Positions 47,172-56,584 are shown, counted from the stretch's first letter. The stretch: DNA of 64,000 bases from Archangium violaceum (GCF_016859125.1 NZ_CP069338.1:12155501-12219500), one strand, 5' to 3'. The notes: generated by a model from the letters alone, not told the origin. A program made the numbers and translations.

Positions 47172-47598
47172 GTTCGTGACTCCCTTCCTATCGTTCGGCC
47201 CTTCGCGGCTCGTCCTCTCCCCGGCTCCGGTGAGGCTTCCACGCCATCCCTGCCGGTCCGCTCGCCGCTACTACGGCCTCTGCTGACTGCTCGCTCCGCC
47301 TCTCGGCGTCGCCCTTTCAGGCACGAGGCGAGCTCTCCCCGGGTAAGAACATCGACCTTCACCGCACGAGCGCCGGCTCTACGTCACCTCGCCTTGGTCA
47401 CCGGGGCTTCGCGAATCTTTGCCCGCTCGCCCCGCTCGGTGCCGCCTCGCAGCCGGTTCCTGTTCGTCGCCCCGCGGTTTCGTTCCCCGCTTCCTTCACG
47501 TCGGCCTCGCGGTCCGGCGCTCTGCGGTTCCCTTCGTTCGCGGTGACCTGCTTCCGGGAGGACTTCCACCTCCATATCGATGCCCATGCCGGGCGCAC
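46180..47598 (-). mobile_element. Group II intron remnant (5' end intact, 3' end lost)
   Basis: On the minus strand the element starts at 47598 with GTGCGCCCGGCATGGGCATC, the expected group II 5' end (GUGYG). The 47172-47598 stretch is the ribozyme leader and carries no gene, and the reverse transcriptase follows. Domains V-VI and the 3' boundary are missing. The insertion point is 9 bases past a perfect 9-bp hairpin, the site preference of bacterial class C introns. Confidence 0.7.
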
Positions 47599-47604
47599 AA
47601 AGTG

Positions 47605-47627
47605 GAGGCGGCGGGAATCGAACCCGC
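47605..47627 (-). repeat. Direct repeat copy B, tRNA/tmRNA 3'-end-like (possible attachment site)
   Basis: Same 23 bp as 40052-40074 with one difference (C for A at the eighth base). On the minus strand it runs into GCCTCCAC, as at the 3' end of tmRNA genes. No 5' half of such a gene is present, because the efflux gene ends at 47634. Confidence 0.5.
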
Positions 47628-47631
47628 CGCC
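47607..47631 (-). terminator. Perfect 9-bp hairpin after the efflux operon
   Basis: GGCGGCGGG and CCCGCCGCC flank a 7-base loop (TTCGATT on the transcribed strand), beginning 3 bp after the stop of the RND gene and followed by TCCACTTT. It could act as the operon terminator and is also the hairpin upstream of the group II intron. Confidence 0.55.
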
Positions 47632-47633
47632 GT

Positions 47634-50600
47634 TCACCTCCGGGCCGCGAGGCGCTGGCCCATTCGATCCCGCACGCCATGCACGAGCGCGTAGAAGGTA
47701 GGCAGGGCCAGCAGCGTGAAGAGTGTCGAGGTGAGCAGGCCGCCCACCATCACCACGGCCAGGGGACGCTCGATCTCCGTGCCGTGCAGCGGAAGCACCA
47801 GCAGGGGCAGGAGGCCGAGAATGGCCGTCCCCGCCGTCATCAGCTTGGGCCGTACCCGGCCAATACTTGCCTCGCGCACGGCCTCCGGGAAGGGCTTGCC
47901 TTCCGCCATGAGTCCCTTCGTCTGCGCCACCAGCACCAGGCCATTCTGCACCGCGATGCCGAACAGGCCGATGAGGCCCACGAGGCTGGACACGTTCCAC
48001 GTCTCCCCGGCCAGCAACAGCGCGAGGATTCCTCCCACGAAGGCATCCGGCAGGGTGGCGAGGATGACGAGCGTCTCGGCCAACGAGCCCAGCGCCAGGT
48101 ACAACAGGAGGAAAACGGCGAGCAGCGCCACCGCGATGGCGAGGATCAGCGACTGCGCGGCCCGCTCCTGGGTCTCCACCCGGCCCCCGACGTCGAGGAA
48201 GTAGCCCGTGGGCAGCTTCAGCTCGGCCGCCAGCCGCTCTCGCACCTCCGCCGCCGTGCTTCCCAGGTCGCGCCCCGCCACGCTCGCCTCGATGGCGATG
48301 CGGCGGCTCCCCGCTTCCCGGCGCACGCTTCCCGCCCCGGTCGTCTCCTCGATGGTTGCGAGCTGACTGAGGGGAATCCGGGAGCCGTCATGCCCATCCA
48401 CCAGCAGGTCGCGGATGGCGTTGACGTCCCCCCGGTGGTGGTCCGCCAGGCGCAACACGAGGTCGAACCGGCGCTGGCCCTGCCACACCTGGGATGACTC
48501 CTCTCCCACGAGACCCACGCGCACCGCCCGGATGACGTCACCGGGGGTGAGCCCCACCCGGGCCACGGCGGCGCGGTTCACGTCGATGCGCAGTTGGGGC
48601 AGCCCGCTGAGCTTCTCCACGCGCAGATCCTCCACTCCCCTCACCCGAGCCATGACGTCTCGGGCCCGCTCCCCGAGCTGCGCGAGCTGCTCCAGATCCG
48701 GGCCGAAGATGCGCACCGACACGTCGGCGGGACTTCCCCCCAGCCCCTCGTCGATCCGCATGCCCAGCGGCGTGGTGAAGAGCACGGACAGGCCGGGCAC
48801 CTTCGCCACCGCCTCGCGCATGTCCTCCTCCAGGGCTTCCAGGCCTCGGGACCTGTCCTTCTTCAACACCACCAGCACGTCGGAGACGGTGTGGGGCATC
48901 GGGTCCTCGGTGCGCTCGGCGCGCCCCGTGCGGCGGACCACGTCCTCCACCTCAGGGAACTTGCGCAGCACGTCCTCCATGCGGTGGTTGAGCCGATCCA
49001 CCTCCTCGAGCGAGGCCTCGGGCGGCAACAGGGTCTGCAGGAGGAGCGCCCCCTCGTCCAGCTTGGGCATGAAGTCGCTGCCCACGGCGAAGGCGAGCCC
49101 CAGGGCAGGAACGGTGATGGCGAGCGCCACCACGCGCACGAGTCCCGCCCTCCGCAGGCAGGCGTCGAGCAGCGGGGCATACAGCTCCTTCACCTTCCGG
49201 ATGAGCCACACGTCTTCCGGCTGCTCCCGCTCCCGAGGCCGGAGAAAGAGGGCCGAGGCCACTGGCACCAGCGTGAGGGCCAGGAGCAGCGAGGCGGCGA
49301 GGCACGCCACCACCGCCGCGGCGAGCGGCTGGTACATGCGCCCCTCGATGCCCGTCATGGCGAAGAGGGGGATGAAGACGGAGACGACGATGAGGGTGGC
49401 GAAGGTGATGGGCCGCCCCACTTCCCGCGCCGCGTTCAGCGCCTGGGCCTTCCGGGAGGCCTCGTCGCCTCCGGCCCGGAGCCGGTGGACGATGTTCTCG
49501 GTGACGATGATGGCGGCGTCCACCAGCAACCCCACCGCGATGGCCAGCCCACCGAGCGTCATGGTGTTGATGCCAATGCCGGCGGCCTTCAGCAGCAGGC
49601 CCGCGAGCGCCAGGGACAGCGGCAAGGTCAGGGTGACGATGGCCGCGGCGCGGATGTCTCCCAGGAGGCCGAAGAGGACGAGCACCACCAGGAAGGCGCC
49701 GATGAGGATGGCCCGGCTGACGCCTCCCAGCGAGGAGGACACCAGCTCGGACTGGTCATACACGACGCGCAGGTGGACACCCGGCGGGAGACTCGCCTGC
49801 ACTTCGTCGATGGCCCGGCGCACGCCCTCCGCCACCTGCATGGTGTCCGCGCCGAACTGCTTGCTGATACGGCAGCTCACCACCTCGCCCTCGAGCCGGT
49901 GGGCCATGCCCCGGCGGATGGCGGGAGCCTCTCGCACGTCGGCCACGTCCCCGAGCAGCACGGGCCTCCCGCCTCGCAGGGCCACCACCGTGCCGCGCAG
50001 GTCCTCCAGCGACTGGGCCCTCCCGACCGCTCGCACCGTCCACTCCAGGGGCCCCTGCACCACGAAGCCCCCCGAGGCGTTGAGGTTGGCACCCTCCAGG
50101 GCGTGCTCCACCTCGTTCAGGGTGATGCCTCGGGCCACCATCTGGTCCGTGTCGATCTGCACCTGGAACTGGCGCAGGTAGCCGCCCAGCCGCTCCACGC
50201 CCGCCACCCCGGGCACCGCGAGCAACCGGTTCTTCACCTCGAATTCGGCCAGGTCGCGCAGGGCCATCAGGTCCGCTGCTCCCGGGTCCGCTTCCAGGGT
50301 GAACTCGAACACCTCGTTGAGCCGGCCGGTGAGGCTGGAGACGAGCGGTGTCTCCGTGCCGGGTGGAAGCTCGCCGGAGGCCGCCGCCACGCGCTCCGCG
50401 ACGAACTGACGGCTTCGGAAGTAGTCCGCGTCCGGCTCGAACTCCACCGTCACCTGCGTGACGCCGAGCTGCGAGGTGGAACGGATGCGGCGCACCTCCG
50501 GCAGGCCCGCGAGCGCCACCTCCATGGGAATGGCCACGGCCGTCTCCAACTCCTCCGCGCCCATGGCCGGGTTCTGGACGATGACGTTGAAGATGGGGGC

Positions 50601-50729
50601 GGACAGGTCCGGGAAGACGTCGCGGCGCAGGCCCTTGAAGGCCACCACGCCGAAAGCCGAGAGCGCCAGGGCCAGCACCAGGGTGAGGCCAGGACGCGAG
50701 AAGGACGCCTCGAGGATTCGCGAAATCAC
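47634..50729 (-). CDS. Heavy-metal efflux RND permease, CzcA/CusA family
   Basis: 1031 aa, full length. It has the RND layout: a first membrane helix (LTLVLALALSAFGVVAFKGL), a large periplasmic loop (PGVAGVERLGGYLRQFQVQI), helices 2-6 with the proton-relay Asp in VGLLVDAAIIVTENIVHR (about 400-418), a second loop and the C-terminal helices (LYLALGSLAETLVILATLPD). The Met triplet of CusA is not obvious, so a divalent metal such as zinc, cobalt or nickel is as likely as copper or silver. The start is GTG 50729 with AAGGAG 6 nt upstream. It is the last gene of a four-gene operon and ends at the 47607 hairpin. Confidence 0.92.
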   Translation of the reverse strand: MISRILEASFSRPGLTLVLALALSAFGVVAFKGLRRDVFPDLSAPIFNVIVQNPAMGAEELETAVAIPMEVALAGLPEVRRIRSTSQLGVTQVTVEFEPDADYFRSRQFVAERVAAASGELPPGTETPLVSSLTGRLNEVFEFTLEADPGAADLMALRDLAEFEVKNRLLAVPGVAGVERLGGYLRQFQVQIDTDQMVARGITLNEVEHALEGANLNASGGFVVQGPLEWTVRAVGRAQSLEDLRGTVVALRGGRPVLLGDVADVREAPAIRRGMAHRLEGEVVSCRISKQFGADTMQVAEGVRRAIDEVQASLPPGVHLRVVYDQSELVSSSLGGVSRAILIGAFLVVLVLFGLLGDIRAAAIVTLTLPLSLALAGLLLKAAGIGINTMTLGGLAIAVGLLVDAAIIVTENIVHRLRAGGDEASRKAQALNAAREVGRPITFATLIVVSVFIPLFAMTGIEGRMYQPLAAAVVACLAASLLLALTLVPVASALFLRPREREQPEDVWLIRKVKELYAPLLDACLRRAGLVRVVALAITVPALGLAFAVGSDFMPKLDEGALLLQTLLPPEASLEEVDRLNHRMEDVLRKFPEVEDVVRRTGRAERTEDPMPHTVSDVLVVLKKDRSRGLEALEEDMREAVAKVPGLSVLFTTPLGMRIDEGLGGSPADVSVRIFGPDLEQLAQLGERARDVMARVRGVEDLRVEKLSGLPQLRIDVNRAAVARVGLTPGDVIRAVRVGLVGEESSQVWQGQRRFDLVLRLADHHRGDVNAIRDLLVDGHDGSRIPLSQLATIEETTGAGSVRREAGSRRIAIEASVAGRDLGSTAAEVRERLAAELKLPTGYFLDVGGRVETQERAAQSLILAIAVALLAVFLLLYLALGSLAETLVILATLPDAFVGGILALLLAGETWNVSSLVGLIGLFGIAVQNGLVLVAQTKGLMAEGKPFPEAVREASIGRVRPKLMTAGTAILGLLPLLVLPLHGTEIERPLAVVMVGGLLTSTLFTLLALPTFYALVHGVRDRMGQRLAARR

Positions 50730-50741
50730 GAGCGGCTCCTT

Positions 50742-51932
50742 TCAGTGCCCATGCTCATCACCCACGCCCCGTGACTTCTCCACCTCGGCCTTGAGGAGGA
50801 AGGCCCCGTCCACCACCACCTGCTCACCGGACTTCAGGCCCGAGAGCACCTCCACGTCTCCCCCGAGGGTGCGGCCACGCCCCACCGCTCGCCGTTCGAA
50901 GGTCCCCCCATCCTTGGGAAGGAAGGCGAACCAGCCGTCCTCCAACCGCTGGAGCGCCGCCGCCGGCACGGTGGTGACGGTGGCGCCCTGCATCCCCAGC
51001 GGGATGAAGGCCGAGGCGGACATGCCCGGCCTCAGCACCCCCTCCGGGTTGTCCAGCTCCAGCCGCACGGGGATGGTGCGCGAGGCGGGATCCACCCGCT
51101 GGCCGATGAAACCCACCTTCGCGGCGAAGTCCCTGCCCGGAAGGGCGGCGAAGGTGACACGCGCCGGGGCTTCCCGCTGGATGCGCACCGCGTCCCGCTC
51201 GAAGGCATGGACCGTGAGCCACAGGCGCGACAGGTCTCCGATGTGGAAGAGGGCTCGGGACGGGTCCGCCACCTGCCCCACCACGGCGCTGCGCTCGATG
51301 ACCGTGCCCTCCAACGGGGAGCGCAGGGTGAAGCCCGCGAAGCCCCGGCCACTCGCCGCCTCCTGGGCATCCACGCCGAGCGCCAGCAACTCCGACCGTG
51401 CCGCCACCAGTTCCGCCTCGGCGACGGCCGCTTCGGCTTCGGCGGCCTGCACCTCCTTCTCGGCCACGATGCGCTCGGCCCCCAGGGAGCGCTTGCGCTC
51501 GGCGGCCTGCCGGGCGGCAGTGGCCCGGGCCTGGGAGGACTGGAAGGCAGCGCGAGCCTTCCCCAGCTCGGGGCTCTGGAGCTCCACGAGCGGCTGGCCC
51601 TTCTTCACCTGCTGGCCCGGCGAGGCCAGCAAGGCGATCACCCGGGCGGGGATGGGTGAAGCCACCTCGGCATAGGCGTTCTCGTTCACCCCCAGCTCGC
51701 CCAACGCGGTCACCCCTTCGCCTCCGGGGCGCTCCTGCACCGGAGCCGTGGTGACGCGCAAATCCCTCAGCATCTCCGGGCCGATGTGGATGATGCGCTC
51801 GTCTTCACCCTCTTCATGGGCGTGAGCCCCGGCTTCCTTCTCGTGGGTCCGGGCCTCGTCGTGCGGAGACGTCTCGCGCTTGCAGGCGCACACCCCGAGC
51901 AGACAGAGCAGGAGGACGTGGATGGATTTCAT
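50742..51932 (-). CDS. RND efflux periplasmic adaptor (membrane fusion protein), CzcB/CusB-like
   Basis: 396 aa. The lipoprotein signal ends in LLGVCAC (Cys near 17). A His/Glu-rich metal-binding-like segment follows (HEKEAGAHAHEEGEDE), then a barrel-sandwich hybrid (ASPIPARVIALLASPGQQV), a coiled-coil hairpin (about 115-185, Ala/Glu-rich), beta-barrel and membrane-proximal domains. The C-terminus ends in DEHGH. It links the inner-membrane pump with the outer-membrane channel. Its ATG overlaps the stop of the channel gene by 4 nt, and the pump gene starts 13 bp after it. Confidence 0.9.
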   Translation of the reverse strand: MKSIHVLLLCLLGVCACKRETSPHDEARTHEKEAGAHAHEEGEDERIIHIGPEMLRDLRVTTAPVQERPGGEGVTALGELGVNENAYAEVASPIPARVIALLASPGQQVKKGQPLVELQSPELGKARAAFQSSQARATAARQAAERKRSLGAERIVAEKEVQAAEAEAAVAEAELVAARSELLALGVDAQEAASGRGFAGFTLRSPLEGTVIERSAVVGQVADPSRALFHIGDLSRLWLTVHAFERDAVRIQREAPARVTFAALPGRDFAAKVGFIGQRVDPASRTIPVRLELDNPEGVLRPGMSASAFIPLGMQGATVTTVPAAALQRLEDGWFAFLPKDGGTFERRAVGRGRTLGGDVEVLSGLKSGEQVVVDGAFLLKAEVEKSRGVGDEHGH

Positions 51933-53158
51933 CGAAGGGCTCCGGCCTGGACGGCGAGGTGGACACGGGAGAGGGCGGCACGCAGGAGACGATCGAGATA
52001 CTCGGCGCGGGCCTCGAGGACTTCACGGCGCACGAGGAGGAACTCGGCCAGCGCCATCTCCCCGGCCTCGTAGGACCTGCGGGCCAGCTGCTCGTTGTCC
52101 GCGAGCAACGGAAGGACCTCGCGCGCCAGCAACTCCACCGCCTCGCGTTCCTTGAGGTACTGAGCGGTGGCGGCCCGCACCTGGACGGTCTGCGCCCGGC
52201 GGGCGGCCTCCAGGGCCACCTGGAGACGCTGGACACGAGCCTCGCCGCTCACCCGAGCGGACTGGCCCCGGGCGAAGAGAGGCAGGGTCACGCCCAGGGC
52301 ACCGAGGAGCACGCGCTCATTTCCCTCGCTCTCATAGCGGACCCCCACGTTGAGGTCAGGCCAGGCGGCGCGCGCTCCCTGGCTCCGCTCCGCCCTGGCC
52401 TCCTCCAGCTCCGCCACCAGGGCGGTGATGTCCGGACGCTCCGTCTGGGAAGACGGAGCCTCGACGGGTTGGGCGGCCAGCTCGCGCAGGTCACCGCGAA
52501 TCCCGAGCTCCGCATCCGTGGGCAGGCCGAGCAACACGTACAGCTCGCCCAGGAGCGCCGCGACCCCTCCCTCCGCCCCCAGCACGTCCGCGCGGGCACG
52601 CACCAGGGCCACGCGCGCCAGGTTGACGTCCACCACGGGCACGTCCCCGGCCTCGAATCGCCGCTGAGTGGCATGGGCGACGTCCCGGGCGGCCTCTTCC
52701 GCCGCTCGAGCCAGGCGCAGCCGCTCCCGGGCGTGCAGCGCTCGCAGGAAGGTGTCCGCCACCTCCCCGAGCACCCGTCGCTCCGTGTCCCGCTGTTGGG
52801 CCGTCTCCCTGGCGAGTCCGGCGCGGGCCACCTCGAGGCGCCCGCCCCGCTTGCCTCCCAGCTCGAAGGGTTGAGAGAGGCCCACGGCGATGTCGGCCGT
52901 CCGCGCCCCCGTGGCCTGGGTGCGTGGGCCCGCTTCGACCTCCAGCGTGGGATTGCCGTGCAGCAAGGGGGAGGCACCAGCGACGGGGCCTCGCGCTTCG
53001 GCCACGCGGCCCGCGGCCTCCAACAAAGCGGGAGCACGCTGGCGGGCCAGGGCCAGGGCCTCCTCCAGGGTGAGCTCGGATGATTCGGCCGCACCCGGGC
53101 GCGGCCAGAGCAATACGGCGACGAGCCCGAGGGCCACCGTCGCCAGACGGGGGAACAT
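51929..53158 (-). CDS. TolC-family outer-membrane efflux channel, CzcC-like
   Basis: 409 aa. The signal peptide is TVALGLVAVLLWPRPGAA. Two repeats of the TolC-type long helices follow: ELTLEEALALARQRAPALLE near the N-terminus, and the second half from about 210, containing Glu/Ala/Arg-rich helices (LARRSYEAGEMALAEFLLVR). It forms the trimeric exit duct of the efflux pump. Start ATG 53158 is chosen because the signal peptide begins there. Confidence 0.9.
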   Translation of the reverse strand: MFPRLATVALGLVAVLLWPRPGAAESSELTLEEALALARQRAPALLEAAGRVAEARGPVAGASPLLHGNPTLEVEAGPRTQATGARTADIAVGLSQPFELGGKRGGRLEVARAGLARETAQQRDTERRVLGEVADTFLRALHARERLRLARAAEEAARDVAHATQRRFEAGDVPVVDVNLARVALVRARADVLGAEGGVAALLGELYVLLGLPTDAELGIRGDLRELAAQPVEAPSSQTERPDITALVAELEEARAERSQGARAAWPDLNVGVRYESEGNERVLLGALGVTLPLFARGQSARVSGEARVQRLQVALEAARRAQTVQVRAATAQYLKEREAVELLAREVLPLLADNEQLARRSYEAGEMALAEFLLVRREVLEARAEYLDRLLRAALSRVHLAVQAGALR

Positions 53159-53263
53159 GAGAAACCTCGCGAAGGTACGCGAGCATCCCGAGAGCGACGC
53201 CACCCGGGACGACCGGGATGCACCTCTCCTGATGACGCTCGAGACAGATGGACGAACAGGGCC

Positions 53264-53572
53264 TTACGCGAGGGGTGCTATTGGGACGTGCTGGATGTCA
53301 CCCACATTGACGGATGACGGCTCGTCCTCGTCGTGTTCGACGGTGAGTGGAGACCACGGCGCCATCGGAATGGTCGAGACCGTGGGTGCCACGACGACCA
53401 GGCGCACGTGGGAGCAGCAGGTGCAATCGACGCAGTCCGGGGCACATCGCCCTTGCTCGTCATCATCCTGGCAGCGCTGCACGCACACCTCACCCGAGCC
53501 AATGGGCGGCAGCAGGGCACCCCCTACCGGGGCGAACAGCAGGATGCTGAGGAAGAGCCAGAACCGGAGCAC
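53264..53572 (-). CDS. Small Cys-rich secreted protein at the head of the metal efflux operon
   Basis: 102 aa, not recognised as a named family. The signal peptide is LRFWLFLSILLFAPVGGA, and the mature part is a Cys cluster (CVQRC, CAPDCVDCTCC) and an acidic His-containing tail (VEHDEDEPSSVNVGDIQHV). Cys pairs plus acidic residues would suit periplasmic metal capture or sensing. The start is GTG 53572 with an AGGGGGG ribosome binding site. It lies 105 bp before the channel gene on the same strand, which argues for co-regulation with the pump. Confidence 0.65.
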   Translation of the reverse strand: MLRFWLFLSILLFAPVGGALLPPIGSGEVCVQRCQDDDEQGRCAPDCVDCTCCSHVRLVVVAPTVSTIPMAPWSPLTVEHDEDEPSSVNVGDIQHVPIAPLA

Positions 53573-53720
53573 TGCGCCCCCCTGTATCACATGAGAAGGG
53601 GGCCCGCCCCGAATTGTGGAACCTCCCCGCACCAGGAGTTGAATCGAAGGCATCCGCTCGCCGGGCGACATTCGGTGGGGCGACAGCGCGGTTCTCCTTT
53701 CCCGAGCGGTTGGAGCATCG

Positions 53721-55232
53721 TTGACTGCCGCCCCTATGAGTATCTGGTCGAAGAAGAGCATTGCCCAGCTGCAGGACGAGGAAGGAGCGACGCACGAGCT
53801 GCACCGCACGCTCACGGGTTTCCACCTGATGTTGCTGGGCGTTGGAGCCATCATTGGCGCGGGCATCTTCGTGGTGACGGGCACGGCGGCGGCCCAACAC
53901 GCGGGGCCCGCCATCATCCTGTCCTTCGTCCTGGCGGGGGTGGGCTGCCTCTTCGCGGGGCTGTGCTACGCCGAGTTCGCGGCGATGATCCCCGTGGCCG
54001 GCAGCGCCTACACCTACGGCTACGCCACCCTCGGCGAGCTGGTCGCGTGGATCATCGGGTGGGATCTCATCCTCGAGTACCTCTTCGCCTCCTCCACGGT
54101 GGCGGTGGGCTGGTCCGGCTACTTCACCGCCTTCGTGCGCGACTACCTGCACTGGCAGCTCCCCATGGAGCTGACGAGCGCGCCCTTCGACGTGCGGCCG
54201 GGCTCGCACATCCCCCACGCCACCGGAGCCCTCATCAACCTGCCGGCCGTGCTGCTGGTGGCGCTCATGACCGGGCTGCTCATCGTCGGCATCAACGAGT
54301 CGGCGCGCATCAACAACATCATCGTCTTCTTGAAGGTGGGCGTCGTCCTGCTCGTCATCGGCTTCGGCGTGGCCTACGTGCAGCCCGACAACTGGAAGCC
54401 CTTCATCCCGGAGAACACGGGCACCTTCGGTCATTACGGCTGGAGCGGCATCCTCTCGGGAGCGGGCGTCATCTTCTTCGCCTACATCGGCTTCGACGCC
54501 GTCTCCACCGCCGCGCAGGAGACACGCAACCCGCAGAAGGATCTGCCCGTGGGCATCCTGGGCTCGCTCGCCATCTGCACCGTGCTGTACATGTCCATGG
54601 CGCTGGTGATGACGGGCCTGGCGCACTACAGCGAGCTCAACGTCCCCGAGCCCGTCTACGTGGCCATCTCCCGCGCGGGGCCGGCGCTGTCCTGGCTGGG
54701 GCCCATCGTCAGCCTGGGAGCCATCGCCGGCCTGGCCTCGGTGGTGCTCGTCATGCTGATGGCGCAGCCGCGCATCTTCTTCGCGATGGCGCGCGACGGC
54801 CTCCTCCCCCACTTCTTCGGCCGGGTGCACCCGCGCTTCCGCACCCCCTACGTCGCCACCCTCATCACCGGCGTGGTGTCCATGGTGGTGGCGGGACTGT
54901 TCCCCATCGGCCTGCTGGGAGAGCTGGTCTCCATCGGCACCCTGTTCGCCTTCATCGTCGTCTGCGGGGGCATCCTCCTGCTGCGCTACCGGCGGCCGGA
55001 GATACCCCGTCCCTTCCGCACCCCCCTCGTCCCCCTGGTGCCGCTCCTCGGCATCCTCGTCTGCGGGACCCTCATGATCGGCCTGGGGCCGGCGACGTGG
55101 TTGCGGCTCATGATCTGGATGGGGCTCGGGCTCGCCATCTACTTCGGTTATGGCCACAAGCATTCACGCCTCGGCCAGGGGAAACCCCCCGCCGGCCCGC
55201 CTCCTCCGCCGCTCACCGGCGCGCCGCACTGA
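53721..55232 (+). CDS. APC-family amino acid permease
   Basis: About 503 aa with twelve predicted membrane helices. The APC signature is in helix 1 ([20 protein letters not shown]), and the helix 6 region has [20 protein letters not shown]. The C-terminal tail is Pro-rich. It resembles the cationic/branched amino-acid transporter (YfnA/CAT) group. The TTG start at 53721 has GGAG 5 nt upstream; an ATG at 53736 is the alternative. It is divergent from the metal operon, with 149 bp between starts. Confidence 0.9.
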   Translation: MTAAPMSIWSKKSIAQLQDEEGATHELHRTLTGFHLMLLGVGAIIGAGIFVVTGTAAAQHAGPAIILSFVLAGVGCLFAGLCYAEFAAMIPVAGSAYTYGYATLGELVAWIIGWDLILEYLFASSTVAVGWSGYFTAFVRDYLHWQLPMELTSAPFDVRPGSHIPHATGALINLPAVLLVALMTGLLIVGINESARINNIIVFLKVGVVLLVIGFGVAYVQPDNWKPFIPENTGTFGHYGWSGILSGAGVIFFAYIGFDAVSTAAQETRNPQKDLPVGILGSLAICTVLYMSMALVMTGLAHYSELNVPEPVYVAISRAGPALSWLGPIVSLGAIAGLASVVLVMLMAQPRIFFAMARDGLLPHFFGRVHPRFRTPYVATLITGVVSMVVAGLFPIGLLGELVSIGTLFAFIVVCGGILLLRYRRPEIPRPFRTPLVPLVPLLGILVCGTLMIGLGPATWLRLMIWMGLGLAIYFGYGHKHSRLGQGKPPAGPPPPPLTGAPH

Positions 55233-55327
55233 ACCCCGGACCCACCGCTCTTTCGGACACGCGGGCGCCGCAGGTCGCGCCATACTGCCCGCCCCGTCAA
55301 CATGACGACTCCCGCCGTGGTGCAGCC

Positions 55328-56311
55328 ATGAATGCCCAGGAACTCCTCGCCCGACTCCAGGACACCTCTCCCCAGGGTCCGTTGGATCGCCTCGCCGCGC
55401 TCGTCGTGGAACACGAGCTCTCCCAGCCCCTCGAAACGCTCTTTCCGCCGCCCCTCCTGGCGCGCGCGTTGAAGGCGGCCCTCGAGGGCTGGCTCGGCTC
55501 CGACACCGCCGATCGCGAGCTCGCCTCCGCCATCGACCACCTCCACGAGCAGCTCACCCAGGACAAACGCACCGTGCGCGAGGCCCTGCCGCCGGAGCTC
55601 TCCAAGGGACTGGCGGAGCTGGCCGCCCGCCGCTACTCGCCGGACCGGACGCTGGTGCTCTCGGTACTGGATCGGCCCCCCGTCCGCGCGCTGGCGCGCG
55701 GGCTGCTGCTCAACGTGCTCATCGAGTTCAGCCGCAAGGTGAGCGCCCCCGTGACGGAGAACCGCATCGCCAAGGGATTCTCCGGCCTGGCGCGGTTCGC
55801 GACCGAGCAGGCCAGGAGCTCCGGCGGAACACTGGGCGGCATCGCCAGCGCGCTCTCCGATGAGATCGAGCGCCAGGTGGAGAAGCGCGCCCGCGACTTC
55901 ACCGAATCGGCGTTGTCCGGCATCTTCCAACAGCTCGCCGACGCGCTCACGGATCCGAGCCGGGCCTCGGAGCAGGCGGAGATGCGCGTGGCCCTCCTGG
56001 AGGGCGTGCTGGGCCTCCCCCTGGAGCGGCTCGGGCGCGAGCTGTCCCGCGCGGATGTCCCCGGTGGCGCGGTGGTGGTCCGCAAGTCCCTCTCCCAGTG
56101 GCTCGCCTCGAGCAATGCCACCGCGGAGCTGGAGGGCTGGCTCACCCGGGCGATGGAGCGCGACGGCAAGCGCCCGGTGCGCGAGGTGCTCGGAACGCTC
56201 GGCCTGCTCGACACCTTCCAGAAGATGGGCCAGGAAGCGCTGCGCGATCGCCTGACCCCCATCGTGGCCTCGGAGCCCTTCGCCCGCTGGCTGGAAGAAC
56301 TGACCCGATAA
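55328..56311 (+). CDS. Hypothetical protein
   Basis: 327 aa, mostly helical and without membrane spans or signal peptide (NAQELLARLQDTSPQGPLDR, RALARGLLLNVLIEFSRKVS). The family is not recognised. It is followed 15 bp later by the acyl-CoA-binding protein gene, so the two probably share a message and possibly a link to lipid metabolism. The long internal stretch about 160-205 (TEQARSSGGTLGGIASALSD) is amphipathic. Confidence 0.7.
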   Translation: MNAQELLARLQDTSPQGPLDRLAALVVEHELSQPLETLFPPPLLARALKAALEGWLGSDTADRELASAIDHLHEQLTQDKRTVREALPPELSKGLAELAARRYSPDRTLVLSVLDRPPVRALARGLLLNVLIEFSRKVSAPVTENRIAKGFSGLARFATEQARSSGGTLGGIASALSDEIERQVEKRARDFTESALSGIFQQLADALTDPSRASEQAEMRVALLEGVLGLPLERLGRELSRADVPGGAVVVRKSLSQWLASSNATAELEGWLTRAMERDGKRPVREVLGTLGLLDTFQKMGQEALRDRLTPIVASEPFARWLEELTR

Positions 56312-56326
56312 TAGAGGAGACACCCC

Positions 56327-56584
56327 ATGGCACTCGAGGATGACTTCCGCTCCGCGCAGGAGCGGGTGAAGACGCTCACCACCCGCCCCTCCAACGACAC
56401 GCTGCTGGAGCTGTATTCGCTCTTCAAGCAGGCCACCGAGGGCGACGTCCAGGGCAAGCGCCCGGGAATGCTCGATCTCAAGGGACGCGCCAAGTACGAC
56501 GCCTGGGCCAGCCGCAAGGGCCTGGGCCGTGAAGCGGCCATGCAGCAGTACGTGGCGCTCGTGGAGCGGCTGCTGAAGGGCTGA
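56327..56584 (+). CDS. Acyl-CoA-binding protein
   Basis: 85 aa, the full ACBP four-helix domain. Ligand-contacting motifs are present: LLELYSLFKQATEGDV, then KRPGMLDLKGRAKYDAWASR with the conserved Tyr, Lys and Trp. It binds and buffers long-chain acyl-CoA esters in the cytoplasm. GAGGAGA precedes the ATG. ACBPs are less common in bacteria than in eukaryotes but are found in myxobacteria, which fits their lipid-rich development. Confidence 0.93.
   Translation: MALEDDFRSAQERVKTLTTRPSNDTLLELYSLFKQATEGDVQGKRPGMLDLKGRAKYDAWASRKGLGREAAMQQYVALVERLLKG

Noticed and set aside
53333-55327. A plus-strand extension in front of the 327-aa hypothetical gene
   Set aside because: It overlaps the permease in another frame; only the part from 55328 looks like protein with a natural start.
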